Shown here: positions 16,974 to 26,611 of the stretch, piece by piece
How positions within the stretch are numbered: the first letter of the stretch is position 1
How the letters are laid out: each line of letters begins with the position of its first letter
Assembly (NCBI GenBank): GCA_946892075.1
Contig: CAMPNZ010000003.1
Location: 1 to 54,994 of the forward strand
Reading direction: 5' to 3'
Source of the DNA: an uncultured Coriobacteriales bacterium
GTDB taxonomy: Bacteria; Actinomycetota; Coriobacteriia; Coriobacteriales; Eggerthellaceae
DNA: 54,994 bases
Position numbers and translations under genes: made by a program
The notes under the pieces: model-generated
Told to the model about the DNA's origin: nothing
The model's database searches: none
What the model saw: only the letters and a program-made list of their open reading frames with translations

Positions 16974-19595
16974 TTAGCGCTGCTGCTGATGAGTGCTGGC
17001 CGCCGCGCACACCAAGGCGCGCAAAATCGTAAAGGCGTGCTCATGCGTTCGCCATAAAAGCTCAGGGTGCCACTGAACGCCCAAAGCAAAGCGATAACCA
17101 GGCAATTCAATCGCCTCAACCACACCATCGCTGGCATAAGCCGACACGTGTACGCCAGGCGCAATGGTCTCGAGGCTTTGATGATGGATGGTGTTCACGT
17201 GAATTTCCTTCTGCTTCAGCAGCGAATACAGCTGTGAGCTGGCGTCAATCTTAACGGCATGGCTTGGTGGCGCGAACAGCGTTGATTGCACGTGTTTGAT
17301 ATCCGAGTGGCTGTATTTGGTGGGAATGTGCTGGTTAAGCGTGCATCCCATCGACACGCCTAGCGCCTGCATGCCACGGCACACGCCAAGGATGGGGATG
17401 TTGCGCTTCAAAATTTCGGGGATGAGCATGAATTCCATCGCGTCGCGCATGGGCGAGGTGCGGCACAGCTGCGGCTCTTCGTCGCGGCCGTACAAACTGG
17501 GCGTGATGTCGGGGCCGCCCGGAATAAGGAACCCGTCGCACAAATCCAGAATGCGCGCGACGTTTGCGCGATCGAAGGTAAGCGGTATCATAAGCGGCAG
17601 CCCACCTGCGGCGATGATGCCCGTAATATAGCCCTCGGAAAGCGTCAGATTCGTAAATTCAGTGTCGTAGCGCGGCAAAATTCCAATCACGGGAACGGAT
17701 GGGAGTGCGTCGGCGCTGGCGCTTGAGGCTGCTGCGGGGTTGGAGGCTGCGGTGTTGGAAGCTGCTGCGGGGTTGGAGGCATTTTCACACGCGTGCTGGT
17801 AGTTGTGTTCCCCGTCACATTGCTGATGGGTAGCATAATCGACACTCGACCGACGCGGTGGCCACATCCCACTAAGCGCATGCCCCGCTCCGGCGTAGGT
17901 GCAAACGCACGCCGCCGACCACGAAGGGAACGTACCTACCAGCAACGATGTTCCAGAAGTATGGTCCTCATCGGGCTGTATGCTTGATTCTGGAACGGGC
18001 GCTGCAGTTTCAGCGTGGTTCTCGCGCGCGCCAGTAAAGCTGTTTTGGTTCCCATGTTCGCACGCGTTCGCGTTCGCTTTTTCGTTCTCGCACACGTTCC
18101 CGCTGCTTTTCCCCAGTTCGAGCGCCTTGGTCCCGTCAAAAACGGTGTGGAGCGGGAAGAAATGCGCTACCATATTTGCAAGCGTTTCGCGATGATACAC
18201 AAGCGATCGCAAGGGCTCAAACATAATGCGCTCTTCGCGCGTCATAGTGTCAAGCGCAAGCGTAACAAGCTTGTCGGCCCAAAATGCCGCGCCGTGTCCA
18301 TAGGCGCGACCCTGATACCCCAGCTCAATAAGGCTTTGCTTAGCGTCAAGCACATCTTGTTCCCCATAGGGCGCAAGAGAGCGATCGAGCACCTCAAGAA
18401 TGTCGTCTGAATAAAAAATACTTTTAATAAGCGCCATATATCCCAGCGCGTAGCTTAGCGGCAGCGCGTCAGCAGGGCGAATTTCCACGAAGTTTTTAAG
18501 GCGCGTATCAGGGAAAACCATCGAAAGCGCGTGCATGCATTCGTCGTCGGTCATGGCGCGATGAGCGTACAAATCGTCGAACGTGTGCGCTCCAGCGTAC
18601 AGCCAGTGATCGTCGTGCTCGGGAATATGTGCTGGTACGGGGCTTGTTTTGTGCGCCTCTCCCGTTCCGGCGGCACCGGCAGCGGCTCCAACAGCGGCAC
18701 CGGCGGCACCAGCGGCACCAGCGGCGGCGTCACGTTCCCCGCCTGCCACGCCTGCGCCACCATCAGCGGCAGCACGTTCCCCATTGTCACCCTCAAGAAT
18801 GGCGGCAACATCCGTAGCATACGGCACTAAAATGGCGCGGCGTGTCAAAATGTAATCCGCATAGTCGTCAAAACCGAAATCCGCGCCAAGCGAACCGGGA
18901 ACAACGCCACACCTATCCTGCTGCATGCGCGTCCACAAGGCAAAACGCGCCATGTGTCCATGACGGTTTTTCCCCTCGTAGAAGGGGGAATTGTCCGCCA
19001 TCAGCGCCAAAATGGGTGCAATTTTTTCCGACACGCGAAACTTGCGCATCGCGTCACGTTCATCACGAAAATCAATGGAAATTTGCAGCGACGACGACGC
19101 ACGCATCATGCAAACGCCCTCGTAGGCCTCGGCGCCTAAAAACGCATTCATCGCGTCATAGCGAAACTTCGGAATAAGCTTCAGCGTTTTCGCAGGAACG
19201 GTAGGCACATACCCCAGCATGGGCGTGTATAAGCCCAGTTCATCAAGCAAAGGGTCGAGCGTTTTGCGAAAACATGCATAGGCAAATTTGGCGTCGAGGA
19301 GGTTTTCGAACGGTCCTGCAGAAATTTCAAGCTGAGCTGCGGGTTCAAGCGTAATGTGCTCGTTGCCACGCGAAAGAGCCACCAAGTGCGATCCGTCGTA
19401 GTGCGCGTCCTCGTAGAAGGGCTTCATGCGCTCAAGCAGCGCCGCAATGCCGTTTTCTTCCTCATAAGACGCAGGTAAATGCGTGTTTTTGTGCAGTACA
19501 ATATGCTCGATTTCTATGCCGAAACCCTGCGCTGTTTTGCATCCCGATTGAAAAAACTCAACCAATTTTCTGCGATTTGCAGCCTTAAAATTCAT
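16974..19595 (-). CDS. gshA: Glutamate-cysteine ligase fused to a class I glutamine amidotransferase-like (peptidase C26) domain
   Basis: 873 aa with two enzyme domains. Residues 1 to about 480 are a GCS2-type ligase: GIEIEH, ITLEPAAQLEISAGP, SSSLQISIDFRDE and NFVEIRPADALPLSYALGY. This would make gamma-glutamylcysteine from Glu, Cys and ATP. An Ala/Gly-rich insert (269-318) interrupts it, and about 150 residues of low complexity form the linker. Residues 634-873 are a gamma-glutamyl-GABA hydrolase-like domain with GVCRGMQ (Cys739), QWHPE (His843, Glu845) and FLIPGGPDI. The pairing suggests synthesis and hydrolysis, or exchange, of gamma-glutamyl bonds. No glutathione synthetase is nearby. Confidence 0.88.
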   Translation of the reverse strand: MNFKAANRRKLVEFFQSGCKTAQGFGIEIEHIVLHKNTHLPASYEEENGIAALLERMKPFYEDAHYDGSHLVALSRGNEHITLEPAAQLEISAGPFENLLDAKFAYACFRKTLDPLLDELGLYTPMLGYVPTVPAKTLKLIPKFRYDAMNAFLGAEAYEGVCMMRASSSLQISIDFRDERDAMRKFRVSEKIAPILALMADNSPFYEGKNRHGHMARFALWTRMQQDRCGVVPGSLGADFGFDDYADYILTRRAILVPYATDVAAILEGDNGERAAADGGAGVAGGERDAAAGAAGAAGAAVGAAAGAAGTGEAHKTSPVPAHIPEHDDHWLYAGAHTFDDLYAHRAMTDDECMHALSMVFPDTRLKNFVEIRPADALPLSYALGYMALIKSIFYSDDILEVLDRSLAPYGEQDVLDAKQSLIELGYQGRAYGHGAAFWADKLVTLALDTMTREERIMFEPLRSLVYHRETLANMVAHFFPLHTVFDGTKALELGKSSGNVCENEKANANACEHGNQNSFTGARENHAETAAPVPESSIQPDEDHTSGTSLLVGTFPSWSAACVCTYAGAGHALSGMWPPRRSSVDYATHQQCDGEHNYQHACENASNPAAASNTAASNPAAASSASADALPSVPVIGILPRYDTEFTNLTLSEGYITGIIAAGGLPLMIPLTFDRANVARILDLCDGFLIPGGPDITPSLYGRDEEPQLCRTSPMRDAMEFMLIPEILKRNIPILGVCRGMQALGVSMGCTLNQHIPTKYSHSDIKHVQSTLFAPPSHAVKIDASSQLYSLLKQKEIHVNTIHHQSLETIAPGVHVSAYASDGVVEAIELPGYRFALGVQWHPELLWRTHEHAFTILRALVCAAASTHQQQR

Positions 19596-19928
19596 GAACC
19601 TACCCTCAACTTCTTCCCGAAAGATTGTTCTTATTTTCGCAGCTTACGTGCAAAATTCCATATATGATGCCGTTATCCATAATATTCACGTATAATTATG
19701 CATGTTTTAAGCGCTTACGCGACCAGCATTCCAAGGTGTGACGCACTTGACAACTTTGCTGCGTGTGGCGCGCATGGCTTGTATGTGACAACTTCGTAAT
19801 AAAGTGCTGTTGAGGCGCTTTTTCGTGGCGGAAAATTTATTATAGTAGCTATACCCGATGATAGCTATATTGTGGCTATGGAGTGGCTATGTATGGTAGC
19901 TATGCCTATCGCAAAAGGAGAGCGCGTT
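19596..19928. other. Divergent promoter region between gshA and the yhcH-like gene
   Basis: A 333-bp AT-rich spacer serves both outward genes. It contains tattatag near 19838-19845 and three overlapping copies of tagctat, at 19845-19905. I could not assign -35/-10 pairs reliably, and I see no gene. Confidence 0.5.
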
Positions 19929-20384
19929 ATGATTAAAGACTTGCTTACGAATACCCAGCGTTACCAGGGGCTTCCTTCGAAATTTCAAGAAGCGTTTGCT
20001 TGGCTTGAACACACCGATTTAAGTGCCTTAAGCTGTGGGCGCCACGATATTGCTGAAGGGGTGTTTGCCAATGTCGCACGCTATACGCCCGTTGCGCAAG
20101 ACCAAAAGCAATACGAGCAGCACTTCGCGTATGCCGACGTTCAGGTGCTGGTAGAAGGCTCGGAACTCATTGCCGCGCTTCCCTGTGATGCGGAACAATA
20201 TCGTGCGCTTGACAAAGGCGACGACTGTGTTTTGAGCAACGCGTTTACCACGGCGCCAAGCGTTATTCACATGAATGCAGGCGAATTTTGCATTTTGTGG
20301 CCTGGTGAAGCGCATAAGCCGGGGCTAAGCGACGGTGTGCACGCAGGTGAAGTGTTCAAAATTGTCGTAAAAGTGGCTGTATAA
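19929..20384 (+). CDS. YhcH/YjgK/YiaL family protein
   Basis: A 151-aa protein with the compact cupin-like family pattern: RYTPVAQDQKQYEQHFAYADVQVLVEGSE, then FCILWPGEAHKPGL and VFKIVVKVAV at the very end. The His and Glu residues match the metal-site pattern of the family. E. coli YhcH is linked to sialic-acid use and YiaL to sugar use; here no sugar genes are adjacent, so the substrate is open. Start chosen at ATG 19929, where AAAGGAG lies 8 nt upstream; earlier in-frame ATGs lack such a signal. It is followed by a small membrane protein gene 36 bp on. Confidence 0.88.
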   Translation: MIKDLLTNTQRYQGLPSKFQEAFAWLEHTDLSALSCGRHDIAEGVFANVARYTPVAQDQKQYEQHFAYADVQVLVEGSELIAALPCDAEQYRALDKGDDCVLSNAFTTAPSVIHMNAGEFCILWPGEAHKPGLSDGVHAGEVFKIVVKVAV

Positions 20385-20420
20385 CACGTACCGTATAAAC
20401 CTGCCAAGGAGGAGAGAGAA

Positions 20421-20825
20421 TTGGTATCACGACGCGTTCTTATTGGGATAGCAGGGCTTGTATGGATGCTTGCGGGTTCGTTCGTGTTAAGCACGGGCGT
20501 ATCACACTTTGCAAACAACACAACACTGTTCGTTTGCTTGCTTTCCATTCTGATATTTGTGCTGTTCAGCGCTTTGTTTCAAATGCTTGCCTACAAAAAC
20601 CAGAAGCGCATCCGCGCGCTTGAGTCCGACAAAAATCCCGTCTTCAAGTTTTTCACTGCCCAATCATACATCGTGGTGGCGTGCATGATTACGCTCGGAA
20701 TTGTGCTGCGTATGTTCCTTCCGTCGTTTTTTATCGCCTTTTTCTATACAGGGCTTGGAAGCGCGTTGTTTTTAGCAGGCGTTTCCTATCTGGTGTATTA
20801 CATACAGTACTTGCTCCATCAGTAA
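20421..20825 (+). CDS. Small integral membrane protein, unknown function
   Basis: A 134-aa protein with about four hydrophobic helices (near residues 5-28, 35-57, 80-98, 104-130) and a short basic cytoplasmic loop after the second (KNQKRIRALESDKNP). It starts with TTG behind a very strong AAGGAGG site, which makes the start fairly certain. I do not recognise the family. It sits 31 bp before purL and 36 bp after the yhcH-like gene, so the three probably form one transcript. Confidence 0.75.
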   Translation: MVSRRVLIGIAGLVWMLAGSFVLSTGVSHFANNTTLFVCLLSILIFVLFSALFQMLAYKNQKRIRALESDKNPVFKFFTAQSYIVVACMITLGIVLRMFLPSFFIAFFYTGLGSALFLAGVSYLVYYIQYLLHQ

Positions 20826-20856
20826 CCGTTCAACCGCAAAAGAAAGCGAGAAGCTC

Positions 20857-23800
20857 ATGGGGATGCGCGTATATGTAAGACGCAAGCAGCACTTTAACGT
20901 TGAAGAACAGCAAACGCTGCACGAATTTCAGCACGTGCTGGGCATACAAAGCCTAAGCGACATTGCCATTTTTGTGCGCTACGACATTGAAGATATGCCG
21001 CGCGAAGTGTTTGAGCAGTGCCTGAACACCGTGTTAAGCGACCCTGTAAGCGATGTGTGCACACCAACGCTTCCGCACGGCAATTACGCTGCGGTGTTTG
21101 GCGTAGAATTTCTGCCAGGACAGTTTGACCAGCGCGCCGACAGTGCTTCGGAGTGCATTCAGCTTATCAATCCGGCGTATCGACCCGCCGTGCATACGGC
21201 AAAAATTTACTGTTTATCGGGCGATATATCCAGCGAACAGCTGGCGCGCATTAAGCACCATCTTATTAACCCGGTAGAATGCCAGGAAATTAGCGACGTT
21301 GATGCTTCGTGGGAACGCACGTCCGCGGAGCAAGACGCAAGCACAGACACAACCGCGAGTGAAGCGACCGAGCACCACGCAAGCAGTGCGCCCGTTGAAA
21401 CTATCAGCGGATTTATCTCGTTTACGGCAGATCAGCTACACGAGTGCGGCCGGCGCCTCGGTTTAAGCATCGATGACGCCGATCTTGCGTGCGCGCAGGC
21501 GTATTTCGCACGTGAACAGCGCGATCCTACCATTACCGAGCTTAAAGTAATTGACACGTACTGGTCGGATCACTGCCGGCATACTACCTTTGAAACGCAG
21601 CTGAACGACGTTCGCATCGACGACCCCACCATTCAAGACACCTATGCCACGTACCTTTCTTTGCGCGATGACCTTCACATTCAAAAGCCAATTCGCTTAA
21701 TGGATATCGCCACGGTTGCCGCAAAATACCTTGTAAAGCAGGGTGTTCTTACGAATTTGGATATTTCTGACGAAATCAATGCCTGCACAACGCACGTCAC
21801 GGTTGATGTTGATGGCGAACTGCAGGATTGGTTGTTTCTCTTCAAAAACGAAACGCATAACCACCCCACAGAAATTGAGCCCTTTGGCGGCGCTGCTACG
21901 TGCATTGGCGGTTGCATTCGCGACCCTCTGTCGGGGCGCGCGTACGTGTATCAGGCAATGCGTGTAACGGGAAGCGCCGATCCGCGTACGCCGCTTAGCG
22001 AAACGCTTCCTGGCAAGCTTCCCCAGCGCACCATTACAACCATGGCACAAGCTGGCTATTCGTCATACGGCAACCAAATTGGACTTGCCACGGGGCTTGT
22101 GCACGAGCTGTATCACCCTGGTTATCGCGCTAAACGCATGGAAGTGGGCGCATGCGTGGGAGCAGTACCAGCATCGCAGGTGAAACGGCGCAAACCTCAA
22201 GCAGGTGACGTAATTGTGTTGGTGGGCGGACGCACAGGCCGCGATGGTATTGGCGGCGCAAGCGGTTCATCGAAACAGCACACACAAGCAAGTTTAAGCA
22301 CCTGTGGTGCAGAAGTGCAAAAAGGAAATGCGCCTGTTGAACGCAAGATACAGCGCTTGTTCCGCAATCCTGATGTGTCGCGTATGATTATCCGCTGTAA
22401 CGATTTTGGCGCGGGCGGCGTTAGTGTTGCGGTGTGCGAAATCGCAGATGGCGTAACTATTAACCTCAATCGCGTTCCCAAAAAATACAGCGGCCTTACC
22501 GGCACCGAGCTGGCGCTTTCGGAAAGCCAGGAACGCATGGCCGTTGCGCTTGCGTCTGAAGATGTTGAGCTGTTCTTGCACTATGCGCATGAAGAAAACC
22601 TTGAAGCAACACCGATTGCAACGGTTACCGATGCGCAGCGCGTTATCATGAACTGGAACAACGCGCCCATTGTGTCGTTGTCGCGTGAGTTTTTGAACTC
22701 GAACGGTGCTAAAAAATGTGCGCACGCTAACATTGCACCACAAGCAGCCATTACACGCCCTTGTGTAACAGGCAAAACGCTGCAAGAGAAGCTTACTTCA
22801 CGCATGCAAAGCCTTATGTGCTGCTCACAAAAGGGGCTTGGTGAGCGCTTCGACTCAACCATTGGCGCTGGAAGCATCTTTATGCCCTTTGGTGGTAAAA
22901 CGCAGAAAGCGCCTATTCAGGCCATGGTTGCACTGTTTCCAACTGCGGGCAAAACACACACCGTTAGTGCGATGTCGTGGGGCGCAAACCCCTTCTTGCT
23001 GGAAGAAAACGTCTACGCAGGCGCGTACGCTGCCATTTTGGAAAGCGTTTCAAAGCTCATTGCAACAGGTATTTCCTTGGACGCTATTACCCTCAGCTTG
23101 CAAGAATATTTTGGCTCACTCAGAAACGACCCACAGCGTTGGGGCGGCGTAACAGCGGCACTTTTAGGAGCACTGCAAGCGCAGCTTGACCTTGAATGCG
23201 CTGCGATTGGGGGCAAAGACTCCATGAGCGGCAGCTTTGAACAGCTTGACGTTCCGCCAACGCTGTTAAGTTTTGCTGCTGGAACAGGGCAGGCAAACAA
23301 CATTGTGTCGCCCGAGTTCAAAGAAGCAGAGCACGTTGTAGCGCTTCTTACGCCGCATTATGTACCTGGGTACGAGGGCGTTATTCCTCAGAAAGAAAGT
23401 GTGCGAGCGCTGTTTGGCACCATTACGCGTTTGCAACGCAAAGGCGCACTGTACGCGTGCAAAACCGGCAGTTACGGCGGTGTTGCAGAAACGCTCTTTA
23501 CAATGGGCGTTGGCAACGAGCTTGGCGTGCAGTTTTCCGATGCCGGAGCCAACACGTTCGACGATCTGTTTAACTATGCGTATGGCTCGTTTGTGGTAGA
23601 AGTTTCACGTGAAACATTTGAAGAATTAATGCGCTCACAGGCGGCTGACACGCAAGCATTTGATGTCGTGAACATAGGTACAACGACAAACGCGTATACG
23701 TGGATTGTTTCACGTGAAACAATCCAACTTGCAGATGTTCAAAATGCCTGGGAAACCACGCTTGAAGATGTGTTTTCAACCACGGAACATACGATAAAAC

Positions 23801-24819
23801 ACGCATCACAGAACACAGAAGCAGCCTGTGAAACAAACGGAGCAACAGGTACCGCGTTCCAAACGAACACGGAAAACCACGGGAGCGCAGCTAAGCAAAC
23901 TGGCTGCTCCATTACTGACAGCACTCAGCGTGCAAGCACGCAAACCGATGCCTCTGAACACACGCCCGCCAGCATTGAGATGCCGTGCACACAAACGCGT
24001 CCGCACAGCGCTGTACAAGGCGCACCACGCGTACTTATCCCCGTGTTCCCAGGCACAAACTGCGAATACGACATGCAGCAAGCCTTTAACGACGCGGGAG
24101 CGCGCAGCTCTATTCTCGTGATAAACGACATGAGCGAAAACGACATACACGAAAGTGTTGATCGTATGGTAAAAGCGCTGGCGCAAACGCAAATTCTTGC
24201 GCTCCCTGGTGGTTTTTCAGGTGGTGACGAGCCCGACGGTTCTGCAAAGCTTATTTGCGCGTTCTTTAGAAACCCATATGTAACGGAAGCAGTTAGGAAG
24301 CTCCTTCAGCAGCAAGACGGCTTAATATTGGGCATTTGCAATGGCTTTCAAGCGCTTATTAAACTTGGCTTAGTGCCATACGGAGATATTTGTGAACGCA
24401 CTGCAAGCTGTCCGACGCTTACGAATAACACGATTGGCAAGCATATTAGCTCGCTGGTATACACCCGTGTTGCGCGTGCATCAAGCCCGTGGTTAGCGCA
24501 GATGCATGAGGGCGACGTGCATTCCGTTCCCATTAGTCATGGCGAAGGGCGTTTCTATGCATCGCAGCAACTTGCAGAACAGCTGATACAGAACAATCAG
24601 ATAGCGTTTCAGTATTGCGATGCGAGCGGAGTTGTTGATCCAATGCAGCCGTCAAACCCGAACGGTTCGCTGATGGCTATTGAAGGCATTATCAGTCCTG
24701 AAGGGCGCGTGCTGGGAAAGATGGGACACACCGAGCGCTCGGGCGCGATGCTGTACCAAAACATTCCCCACCAGCACATTCAACCCCTTATTACAGGTGG
24801 CGTTTCGTACTTCTTATAA
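20857..24819 (+). CDS. purL: Phosphoribosylformylglycinamidine synthase, single-chain
   Basis: A 1320-aa enzyme of de novo purine synthesis that converts FGAR, glutamine and ATP to FGAM. Synthetase hallmarks include KNETHNHPTEIEPFGGAAT (from residue 330) and GGKDSMSG. The glutaminase is fused at the C-terminus from about 1057 (RVLIPVFPGTNCEYD), with GICNGFQAL (Cys1161) and SHGEGRFYA. Low-complexity inserts occur at about 148-180 and 985-1055. Two parS sequences (23601-23616, 23706-23721) are read in frame as VSRET. The single-chain form lacks need of a separate PurQ and PurS. Confidence 0.95.
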   Translation: MGMRVYVRRKQHFNVEEQQTLHEFQHVLGIQSLSDIAIFVRYDIEDMPREVFEQCLNTVLSDPVSDVCTPTLPHGNYAAVFGVEFLPGQFDQRADSASECIQLINPAYRPAVHTAKIYCLSGDISSEQLARIKHHLINPVECQEISDVDASWERTSAEQDASTDTTASEATEHHASSAPVETISGFISFTADQLHECGRRLGLSIDDADLACAQAYFAREQRDPTITELKVIDTYWSDHCRHTTFETQLNDVRIDDPTIQDTYATYLSLRDDLHIQKPIRLMDIATVAAKYLVKQGVLTNLDISDEINACTTHVTVDVDGELQDWLFLFKNETHNHPTEIEPFGGAATCIGGCIRDPLSGRAYVYQAMRVTGSADPRTPLSETLPGKLPQRTITTMAQAGYSSYGNQIGLATGLVHELYHPGYRAKRMEVGACVGAVPASQVKRRKPQAGDVIVLVGGRTGRDGIGGASGSSKQHTQASLSTCGAEVQKGNAPVERKIQRLFRNPDVSRMIIRCNDFGAGGVSVAVCEIADGVTINLNRVPKKYSGLTGTELALSESQERMAVALASEDVELFLHYAHEENLEATPIATVTDAQRVIMNWNNAPIVSLSREFLNSNGAKKCAHANIAPQAAITRPCVTGKTLQEKLTSRMQSLMCCSQKGLGERFDSTIGAGSIFMPFGGKTQKAPIQAMVALFPTAGKTHTVSAMSWGANPFLLEENVYAGAYAAILESVSKLIATGISLDAITLSLQEYFGSLRNDPQRWGGVTAALLGALQAQLDLECAAIGGKDSMSGSFEQLDVPPTLLSFAAGTGQANNIVSPEFKEAEHVVALLTPHYVPGYEGVIPQKESVRALFGTITRLQRKGALYACKTGSYGGVAETLFTMGVGNELGVQFSDAGANTFDDLFNYAYGSFVVEVSRETFEELMRSQAADTQAFDVVNIGTTTNAYTWIVSRETIQLADVQNAWETTLEDVFSTTEHTIKHASQNTEAACETNGATGTAFQTNTENHGSAAKQTGCSITDSTQRASTQTDASEHTPASIEMPCTQTRPHSAVQGAPRVLIPVFPGTNCEYDMQQAFNDAGARSSILVINDMSENDIHESVDRMVKALAQTQILALPGGFSGGDEPDGSAKLICAFFRNPYVTEAVRKLLQQQDGLILGICNGFQALIKLGLVPYGDICERTASCPTLTNNTIGKHISSLVYTRVARASSPWLAQMHEGDVHSVPISHGEGRFYASQQLAEQLIQNNQIAFQYCDASGVVDPMQPSNPNGSLMAIEGIISPEGRVLGKMGHTERSGAMLYQNIPHQHIQPLITGGVSYFL
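23601..23616. other. parS-like site inside purL (one mismatch)
   Basis: AGTTTCACGTGAAACA differs only at the first base from the consensus. Translated in frame as VSRET. Confidence 0.75.
23706..23721. other. parS site inside purL (perfect)
   Basis: Exact TGTTTCACGTGAAACA, 105 bp downstream of the previous one and again read as VSRET. Confidence 0.88.
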
Positions 24820-24852
24820 GGGCGAAACAACAAAAGGTTAAACATAAAAAAG

Positions 24853-24885
24853 ATGAAAAAAGAGGGAGCGCAACGCTCCCTCTTT
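24853..24885. terminator. Terminator shared by purL and the LASTG surface-protein gene
   Basis: AGAGGGAGCG and CGCTCCCTCT form a perfect stem with loop CAA (arms 24859-24870 and 24874-24885). The A-run at its left gives a six-T tail on the minus strand, so it suits the leftward gene best; it also closes purL on the plus strand. Confidence 0.9.
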
Positions 24886-24995
24886 GGTGTTCGGTATAAG
24901 GCCTTTGCTTGCAACCTGTGCGCGCAGGCTTGCCCGCGACACACGCACCGTAGTAGTGCTTTGCTAAGCAAGCAGCTGCCGTGCTTGTACAACGC

Positions 24996-25937
24996 TTAAC
25001 GTACAAAGCGCGAACGCATAAACAGCACAGCGCCCGCAAGAACAGCGCCTACCACTGGAATTGCAGCTAGAGGCATATCGCCCGTGCTTGCAAGCTTGGT
25101 GTTTGGAGCTTGTGCATCGTCAGGTGCCGTTGCAAGCGACTGATCGCCTGCAAGCGCCGCTGTATCAGCAGGAGTAGCTGCTTCGGCGGGTTTTGCACCA
25201 TCAGCAGGCTTTGTGTTGTTGGTAGCAGCATCTTTTTTTGCGTCGGCAGGCTTTGCGTCTTCTTTCTTAGCGTTAGCGTCTTTGGTATCGGCTGCCGCTT
25301 TGTTGCCTGATGTGTCATTCAAAGTTGGAAGTCCACCAGAAACCGCATTCTTTTCAGGCGCTTTATCGGTACCAAGCTCTTTTGCAAGCTTTTGTACGTC
25401 CTCGCGCGAGGGGGCATATACTCCAGGATATGCTTTGTTTAACTCATCCTGACTTGCATTAGGGTGCAAAACTGCTGCATCACGAAGCTGAATTTGTTTT
25501 GCAAGCGTAGCAAAACTTGGTGTTAAAAACGTATCACCGTACACTTTGTCCAACTCTGTCCTTGACGCATTTGGGTGAAGAATTTTCATGTCGTTTTCTA
25601 GTACAGTTTTAGCGTCTTTTTTAAATTTAGCACTAAATTCTGCATCATGCGCAGAATGATCAACCGCTGTTCTATAAAGCTCACGCGCGCGCTCTTCACC
25701 ATATTTTTTTGTAAGATCACCAAGTGAAGCATTTGGCGATAACGTTTTTACCTCATACTCCTGTACCTTTTTCACATTCTCGCTAAAATTCTGCACAGCA
25801 GATTTGCCCTGATCTGCGGTTGCTTCGTGAGCGACGAATGTTGCACCGCCAAACAGTAAAGCAGCCGATAAGGCACCGCTTACCAGCATCGTGCGTTTCG
25901 AAACGGTAGCGCTTGTGCGCGTGCGTCCATAGTTCAT
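24996..25937 (-). CDS. Sortase-anchored surface protein (LASTG) with PNAS repeats
   Basis: A 313-aa surface protein. A signal peptide spans residues 1 to about 41 (basic start, long hydrophobic core, AHEATA). The C-terminus has LASTG at 282-286, a hydrophobic helix and the basic tail RSRFVR, the pattern of LAxTG-type sortase substrates in Actinomycetota. Between them lie three repeats, each around L(S/H)PNAS followed by xxLxxxY (near residues 66, 121, 156), then an Ala/Lys/Asp/Pro-rich stalk. AAAGAGGGGGG precedes the ATG. No sortase gene is in the window. The target is unknown; adhesion is a guess. Confidence 0.82.
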   Translation of the reverse strand: MNYGRTRTSATVSKRTMLVSGALSAALLFGGATFVAHEATADQGKSAVQNFSENVKKVQEYEVKTLSPNASLGDLTKKYGEERARELYRTAVDHSAHDAEFSAKFKKDAKTVLENDMKILHPNASRTELDKVYGDTFLTPSFATLAKQIQLRDAAVLHPNASQDELNKAYPGVYAPSREDVQKLAKELGTDKAPEKNAVSGGLPTLNDTSGNKAAADTKDANAKKEDAKPADAKKDAATNNTKPADGAKPAEAATPADTAALAGDQSLATAPDDAQAPNTKLASTGDMPLAAIPVVGAVLAGAVLFMRSRFVR

Positions 25938-26407
25938 ATGAACCCCCCTCTTTCGTTATTGTTAGTGTGAGCGTAAATAAGAATCACAGCACGTCAATGC
26001 ATAAATCTACAGCGCTCAACTACTACTTCCATAAGTGCAGAAAATATAGCACAGTAGCCTACCATACAAGGGAATAACGCGATGCTTTATACTAATTGTG
26101 GAGGAAAAAACATATATTTCATTAGCGACACTTATACCACGTCAAAGGCATATTCTTGTTTTTATAATGAAGCATAATATGTTTATAGACTATCGCGAAA
26201 CAGTAACATAGGCGCGCAAGATAATGCACGCGAAAACAAGGCGCATGTTGGCCATGCATTCAGCAAAAAAGTCGCGCCACAGGCAAAGAAATGGGAACGG
26301 AGCGCCGCCGCGAAGAACCTCGGCAATACGGAGCTCACACAAAACGGTCATGGCGCTTTGCCCCCAAAGCTCCGCCACCACGTAGCAGTCAAGGCCCCAC
26401 CACCGCA

Positions 26408-26476
26408 TAGCTCACAAAGCCTCGTCGCCCCATAGCACGCACGGCACCGCCACGTAGCTCACAAAGCCTCGTCGCC
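26408..26476. repeat. 22-bp direct repeat pair
   Basis: An identical 22-bp segment starting tagctcacaaagcctcgt occurs at 26408-26429 and 26455-26476, within a longer, more diverged duplication (47-bp period). Confidence 0.85.
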
Positions 26477-26581
26477 GCACGGCGCGCAAGGCGCCGCCAC
26501 CCGCACACGCAAGGCCGAGCAACACGCAAGGCCCAGCGACACGCTGCACCCAAAAAGCATGCTTTCACCTGCACAAGCAAC

Positions 26582-26611
26582 AAAAAAAGGAGAGCTTGTT
26601 GCTCTCCTTTT
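26582..26611. terminator. Terminator of infC-rpmI-rplT
   Basis: AAAAGGAGAGC and GCTCTCCTTTT pair around ttgtt, with seven A residues on the left giving a T-run on the minus strand. It lies about 80 nt beyond the rplT stop. Confidence 0.9.
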
